Below, piece after piece: positions 4,406-5,370 of a DNA stretch of 5,370 nt. The stretch lies in contig DFIX01000013.1 of assembly GCA_002371495.1 (NCBI GenBank), positions 100,002 through 105,371 on the forward strand, read 5' to 3'. Below the pieces are notes generated by a model, which had not been told where the DNA came from, did no database searches, and was given only the letters and a program-made list of their open reading frames with translations. Source of the DNA: Eggerthellaceae bacterium UBA3686. Its GTDB lineage: Bacteria > Actinomycetota > Coriobacteriia > Coriobacteriales > Eggerthellaceae. The stretch's first letter is position 1; the number at the start of each line of letters is the position of its first letter. The translations under genes were made by a program, and so were the position numbers.

Positions 4406-5047
4406 CTACGACCCGAACACTTCCGGATAACGCGCGGACCAATCGACACGACCGACGAAACTGGTCTGGTCAGCCCGGGCGGCGCGTATCTCTTCAAGCG
4501 CCTTTTCGCGGCGGCTCGTGCGGTCCCACTCGTCCAGGAACTCGTCCAGCTCCTTTTCGCTCATCGCCACCCAAGGCGCAGCGCTGACGGCGTTCGACAC
4601 CTCCGCATGAAACGCGAACACGGAGCGCAGACCATCGCGCAGGCCGCGCAGGCTGGCGGACTCCGCAGCCCTCACGGCGTCGGGGAAAGACCCGCGCAGA
4701 GCGCCGCGCTTAAACCCGTCCTCGATAGCCGCCAGCTCGTCGGCGTCCAGCTCCGCGCCCTTTGCCCTCATGGCCACGGCGCGCAGATCGCGCAGGGCGT
4801 CGGCGTCGGAACCATCCGGGCGGACATGCTTCCGGCACCAATCGGCCAGCAGCCTTTCGGCGGTCCTGGAATCCCTGGCGGCAATCGCCTTGCGCACCGG
4901 GGCGAAATCGGCCCGCGACTCGTCGGAGCCGTAACGCCCCAACAACGAGCGGATGCGGGCAACGTCGGGAGCAGCTAGGAGCTTTTCGTAATTCGGGCCG
5001 TAATATGCGCGGTCAGGTTCGTATGCTCTTGTTTTTGTTCCTGGCAT
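4406..5047 (-). CDS. hypothetical charged helical protein (213 aa)
   Basis: Not recognised. I chose ATG 5047-5045 because AGGTGA (5053-5058) lies 5 bases upstream; the longer open frame to 5161 starts with TTG and overlaps the possible zinc-ribbon gene. The N-terminus is tyrosine-rich (YEPDRAYYGPNY, 9-20). Most of the rest is predicted helix rich in Ala, Arg, Asp and Glu, with segments such as AERLLADWCRKH (61-72) and MSEKELDEFLDEWDR around 162-176, and a C-terminal RYPEVFGS. There is a single cysteine, no membrane span, no signal peptide and no nucleotide-binding loop. It lies 83 bp after the possible 35-aa zinc ribbon and is followed by a hairpin terminator. A cytoplasmic protein, perhaps DNA- or partner-binding, but this is unsupported. 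Confidence 0.8.
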   Translation of the reverse strand: MPGTKTRAYEPDRAYYGPNYEKLLAAPDVARIRSLLGRYGSDESRADFAPVRKAIAARDSRTAERLLADWCRKHVRPDGSDADALRDLRAVAMRAKGAELDADELAAIEDGFKRGALRGSFPDAVRAAESASLRGLRDGLRSVFAFHAEVSNAVSAAPWVAMSEKELDEFLDEWDRTSRREKALEEIRAARADQTSFVGRVDWSARYPEVFGS

Positions 5048-5130
5048 GTTTCTCACCTTTTCTCTTTCGTCTTGAATCGTTCGAACGTCTGGCGGCCCCA
5101 GGCACGCAGGCGCGGCCCAGGGCGTCGGGA

Positions 5131-5238
5131 TTACGGCGGACCCTCGAAGGCGGTCAGGCAATCGGGGCAGAGACGAAGGCCGCCCGCTAGGGCTTCCAGA
5201 CCATCGGAGCGCCCGCAGCGAGGGCAGCGGCCCGACAC
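5131..5238 (-). CDS. possible 35-aa zinc-ribbon peptide
   Basis: GTG 5238-5236 to TAA 5133-5131. The peptide has two knuckles, CPRCGR (5-10) and LCPDCL (23-28), 15 residues between the inner cysteines, which is a classic zinc-ribbon layout seldom produced by chance. The ribosome binding site is weak (GCGGG before the GTG), and no ATG exists in frame, so the start is uncertain. It lies 83 bp upstream of the 213-aa gene on the same strand. Small free-standing zinc ribbons are common in phages and integrative elements. It could instead be the remnant of a longer zinc-ribbon protein. Confidence 0.5.
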   Translation of the reverse strand: MSGRCPRCGRSDGLEALAGGLRLCPDCLTAFEGPP

Positions 5239-5250
5239 TGTACCCGCAAC

Positions 5251-5292
5251 GTTAACGCTAGGGATAGTATTAGGGTTATTAGGGTTAATATA
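5251..5292. repeat. AT-rich island with tandem TTAGGGTTA copies
   Basis: TTAGGGTTA is repeated head to tail at 5270-5278 and 5279-5287, with a 7-of-9 third copy CTAGGGATA at 5258-5266. The palindrome GTTAAC lies at 5251-5256. The local AT richness stands out in a GC-rich region and is placed just upstream of the minus-strand set, so an operator/promoter or an iteron cluster is likely. On the minus strand TATATT (5292-5287) and TACTAT (5270-5265) could serve as -10 elements, without a clear -35. Confidence 0.45.
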
Positions 5293-5323
5293 CGAACACG
5301 GCCCCCAGGTCAGAGCGTCGGAG

Positions 5324-5359
5324 CTGTCCCCCCTGAACCCTGAAATCTGTCCCCCCTGA
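5324..5359. repeat. paired CTGTCCCCCCTGA repeat
   Basis: CTGTCCCCCCTGA occurs exactly at 5324-5336 and 5347-5359, 23 bp apart; the spacer includes AACCCTGAAAT. The style resembles short intergenic REP-like sequences seen around small transposase genes in many bacteria. The link to a transposase is a recollection, not shown here. Confidence 0.5.
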
Positions 5360-5370
5360 CCATCGGGAGG

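Larger units (their letters stand above)
1534..5370. mobile_element. end of a tRNA-Thr-integrated element (continues past the window)
   Basis: Everything right of the tRNA fragment appears to be an integrated element. The support is the tRNA 3' fragment next to chromosomal pyrE-murI, a repeat-rich att-proximal stretch, a run of small genes without recognisable housekeeping function on both strands, and a small zinc-binding protein of a kind common in mobile elements. No integrase, relaxase, replication or phage structural gene is present here, so the type of element (phage, satellite, ICE or integrated plasmid) cannot be decided. The right boundary is not visible. Confidence 0.65.

Noticed and set aside
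4011..4442. 143-aa minus-strand open frame in the spacer
   Set aside because: Pro/Gly/Arg-rich shadow covering the long hairpin and the 83-aa gene in another frame; no start signal.

Overview
The window joins a conserved chromosomal locus (left) to what looks like the end of an integrated, high-GC mobile element (right). The left 1.5 kb carries two housekeeping genes on the minus strand: pyrE (orotate phosphoribosyltransferase), then murI (glutamate racemase), 8 bp apart. The high GC, strong purine-rich ribosome binding sites, GTG/TTG starts and a Gram-positive-style PyrE suggest a high-GC Gram-positive gut-type bacterium, perhaps an Eggerthella-like Coriobacteriia. That assignment is inference from general resemblance.

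Upstream of pyrE is a rho-independent terminator. Beyond it lies the exact 3' part of a tRNA-Thr(UGU) gene, canonical positions 32 to 76 with encoded CCA. The sequence where the 5' half should be cannot form the anticodon stem. This is the signature of a tyrosine-recombinase element integrated in a tRNA gene, with the displaced 3' fragment left next to the chromosome. The intact tRNA and the integrase are not in the window and would be expected further right.

Inside the element, 1579-1846 is a gene-free leader rich in short repeats (GGAAACGC copies, a 17-bp direct repeat, two ATTGTCCAA copies one helical turn apart). These are plausible recombinase, excisionase or regulator sites. Three small plus-strand genes follow: a 72-aa zinc-binding protein, a 117-aa acidic helical protein and an overlapping 54-aa single-span membrane peptide. 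They end at a strong terminator (2631-2665). The convergent interval 2614-2940 is dense in structure: a palindrome, a hairpin with a promoter-like sequence facing it, and a GC-rich set of mutually exclusive hairpins with a tRNA-like outline.

The right half is a minus-strand set, in transcription order: a possible 35-aa zinc ribbon (5131-5238), a 213-aa unknown protein (4406-5047), a long hairpin terminator, a 237-bp spacer from the hairpin to the next start, then a tight three-gene cluster of 83, 218 and 77 aa. Those three share a small module of about 45 residues, which the middle protein carries twice. Its two copies match at 156 of 157 bases although the tails behind them are only about 27% identical in protein, which points to gene conversion or strong homogenisation. 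No recognisable replication, conjugation, defence or phage structural gene is visible, so the function of the element is unknown.
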